NCBI GenBank assembly: GCA_027311125.1
Contig: DAICZO010000055.1
Span: 1 to 6,575, forward strand
Direction: 5' to 3'
Source of the DNA: Acidobacteriaceae bacterium
GTDB taxonomy: Bacteria; Acidobacteriota; Terriglobia; Terriglobales; Acidobacteriaceae
Length of the DNA: 6,575 bases
The notes under the pieces were generated by a model. The model was not told where the DNA came from. It saw only the letters and a program-made list of their open reading frames with translations, and did no database searches. This document shows positions 5,295 through 6,575 of this stretch, piece by piece (position 1 is the stretch's first letter; each line of letters opens with the position of its first letter). The position numbers and the translations under genes were made by a program.

Positions 5295-6575
5295 GTGAAC
5301 CAACTCCGCATCACTGCCGTCCGCGTCATCGACCTCCGCTTTCCCACCTCCAGCCACCACATCGGCTCCGACGCCGTCAACGTAGATCCCGACTACTCCG
5401 CCGCCTACTGCATCCTCGAAACCAACTCCCCCCTCGAAGGCCACGGCCTCACGTTCACCCTCGGCCGCGGTACCGACCTCGTCGTCCAGGCCCTCCAATA
5501 CCTCAGCCAATACGCCGTGAACCGCACCCTGTCCTCCATCACCGACGACCTCCGCGCCTTTGCCCGCCAGCTCACCGACGACTCCCAGTTCCGCTGGCTC
5601 GGCCCCGAAAAAGGCGTCATCCATCTCGCCACCGGAGCCCTCATCAACGCCGTCTGGGATCTCTACGCCAAATCCGAGTCCAAGCCTCTCTGGCAGCTCC
5701 TCGCCGACATGGAGCCAGCTCAACTCCTCTCCGCCGTAGACTTTCGCTACATCGACGACGCCCTCACCGAAGCCGAAGCCTTGGCCATCCTCACCAGCGC
5801 CCGCAGTGCCGGCCAGCCGCAACGTCTCGCCCAACTCCAGCAGCACGGCTACCCCGCCTACACCACCTCCGTAGGCTGGTTCGGATACTCCGAAGACAAG
5901 ATCCGCCACCTCGCCAAAGCAGCTCTCGCCGATGGCTGGACCTACTTCAAACTCAAAGTAGGCGGCGACCCAGCCGAAGACCTTCGCCGCGGTCACATCG
6001 TCCGCGAAGAGATCGGCTGGACCAACCATCTCATGGTCGACGCCAACCAGAAATGGGGCGTCCTCGAAGCCATCCAGCGCACCCGCCAGCTAGCCGAACT
6101 CAAACCCTACTGGATGGAGGAGCCCACCAGCCCCGACGACATCCTCGGCCACGCCCGCATCCGCCGCGAAGCCGCACCCGTACGCATCGCCACCGGCGAG
6201 CACGTCCAGAACCGCATCATCTTCAAGCAACTCCTCCAGGCCAACGCCATCGACGTCCTCCAACTCGACTCCTGCCGCGTCGCCGGAGTCAACGAGAACC
6301 TCGCCATCCTCCTCCTCGCCGCCAAATTCAACATCCCCGTCTGCCCCCACGCAGGCGGCGTCGGCCTCTGCGAGTACGTCCAGCACCTCTCCATCTTCGA
6401 CTTCCTCTCCGTCTCCGCCTCCCTCGAAGCCCGCGTCATCGAGTTCGTCGACCACCTCCACGAGCACTTCCTCCACCCCACCGTCATTCGCAACGGCCAC
6501 TACCAACTCCCCACCGCTCCCGGCTACAGCATCCAGATCAAACCCGAATCCCTCACCCGCTACACCTACCCACAG
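5295..6575 (+). CDS. fucD: L-fuconate dehydratase (enolase superfamily), 3' end just outside the window
   Basis: Removes water from L-fuconate to give 2-keto-3-deoxy-L-fuconate in the cytoplasm, with Mg2+. The 427 visible codons have no stop. Family members are about 430-445 residues, so probably only a few are missing. The capping domain carries FPTSSHHIGSDAVN (16-29) and RWLGPEKGV (100-108), both strongly reminiscent of characterised L-fuconate dehydratases and human ENOSF1. In the barrel: KLK (219-221) with base Lys221; metal ligands Asp249 (in DANQKW), Glu275 (in MEEPTSPDDILGHA) and Glu302 (in TGEH); and the Asp325/His352 pair (PHAGGVGLCE). All fall one residue from the numbering I recall for the Xanthomonas campestris enzyme. 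GTG at 5295 is the only suitable start: no ATG, GTG or TTG lies just upstream in frame, and the chain begins as the family does. The ribosome site is poor (GAAAG at 5280-5284). Downstream of the SDR in an apparent operon. Confidence 0.95.
   Translation, partial: MNQLRITAVRVIDLRFPTSSHHIGSDAVNVDPDYSAAYCILETNSPLEGHGLTFTLGRGTDLVVQALQYLSQYAVNRTLSSITDDLRAFARQLTDDSQFRWLGPEKGVIHLATGALINAVWDLYAKSESKPLWQLLADMEPAQLLSAVDFRYIDDALTEAEALAILTSARSAGQPQRLAQLQQHGYPAYTTSVGWFGYSEDKIRHLAKAALADGWTYFKLKVGGDPAEDLRRGHIVREEIGWTNHLMVDANQKWGVLEAIQRTRQLAELKPYWMEEPTSPDDILGHARIRREAAPVRIATGEHVQNRIIFKQLLQANAIDVLQLDSCRVAGVNENLAILLLAAKFNIPVCPHAGGVGLCEYVQHLSIFDFLSVSASLEARVIEFVDHLHEHFLHPTVIRNGHYQLPTAPGYSIQIKPESLTRYTYPQ

Noticed and set aside
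5199..6029. Minus-strand open frame of 276 codons opposite fucD
   Set aside because: Gly/Val/Glu-rich antisense shadow. The plus frame is a full-length match to L-fuconate dehydratase with all catalytic residues.

Overview
The window reads as chromosomal DNA of a GC-rich soil bacterium, most likely an acidobacterium of the Terriglobia type (Granulicella, Edaphobacter or Terriglobus-like). This inference rests on two secreted lipoproteins whose architecture I know mainly from that group, and on codon use. No RNA gene, CRISPR array, insertion sequence, phage gene or other mobile element was seen. There are five genes: two complete lipoproteins, one complete dehydrogenase, and two genes cut by the window edges.

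Left part, minus strand (1-1369): a glycine-zipper lipoprotein with a duplicated NPDGS-type repeat (497-1369), then a strong hairpin terminator (446-474 plus a U-tract), then the N-terminal two thirds of the essential ribosome-assembly GTPase EngB (1-394), which leaves through the left edge.

Middle (1370-2149): about 780 bases between divergent genes, holding no gene I can defend. It has a C-run, an 11-base direct repeat and one doubtful minus-strand reading frame. Next is a 712-residue lipoprotein on the plus strand (2150-4288), with a carboxypeptidase-regulatory-like domain followed by a beta-propeller of about seven blades. A textbook terminator at 4307-4336 closes it.

Right part, plus strand (4460-6575): an AT-rich leader, an SDR-family dehydrogenase, and 61 bases later an enolase-superfamily enzyme that matches L-fuconate dehydratase over its whole visible length, with every expected metal ligand and acid/base residue in place. 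Together they suggest the non-phosphorylative L-fucose route: L-fuconate is dehydrated to 2-keto-3-deoxy-L-fuconate, which the SDR would then oxidise. Further pathway genes probably lie past the right edge.

Across the whole window the plus strand is rich in C and poor in G whichever strand is coding. Plus genes end codons in C and minus genes end them in G. This looks like replication-strand skew with the minus strand as leading strand, and it explains the many long but false antisense reading frames. Nothing here amounts to a clearly new system. The most noteworthy items are the fuconate cassette, the silently diverged NPDGS repeat pair and the propeller lipoprotein.
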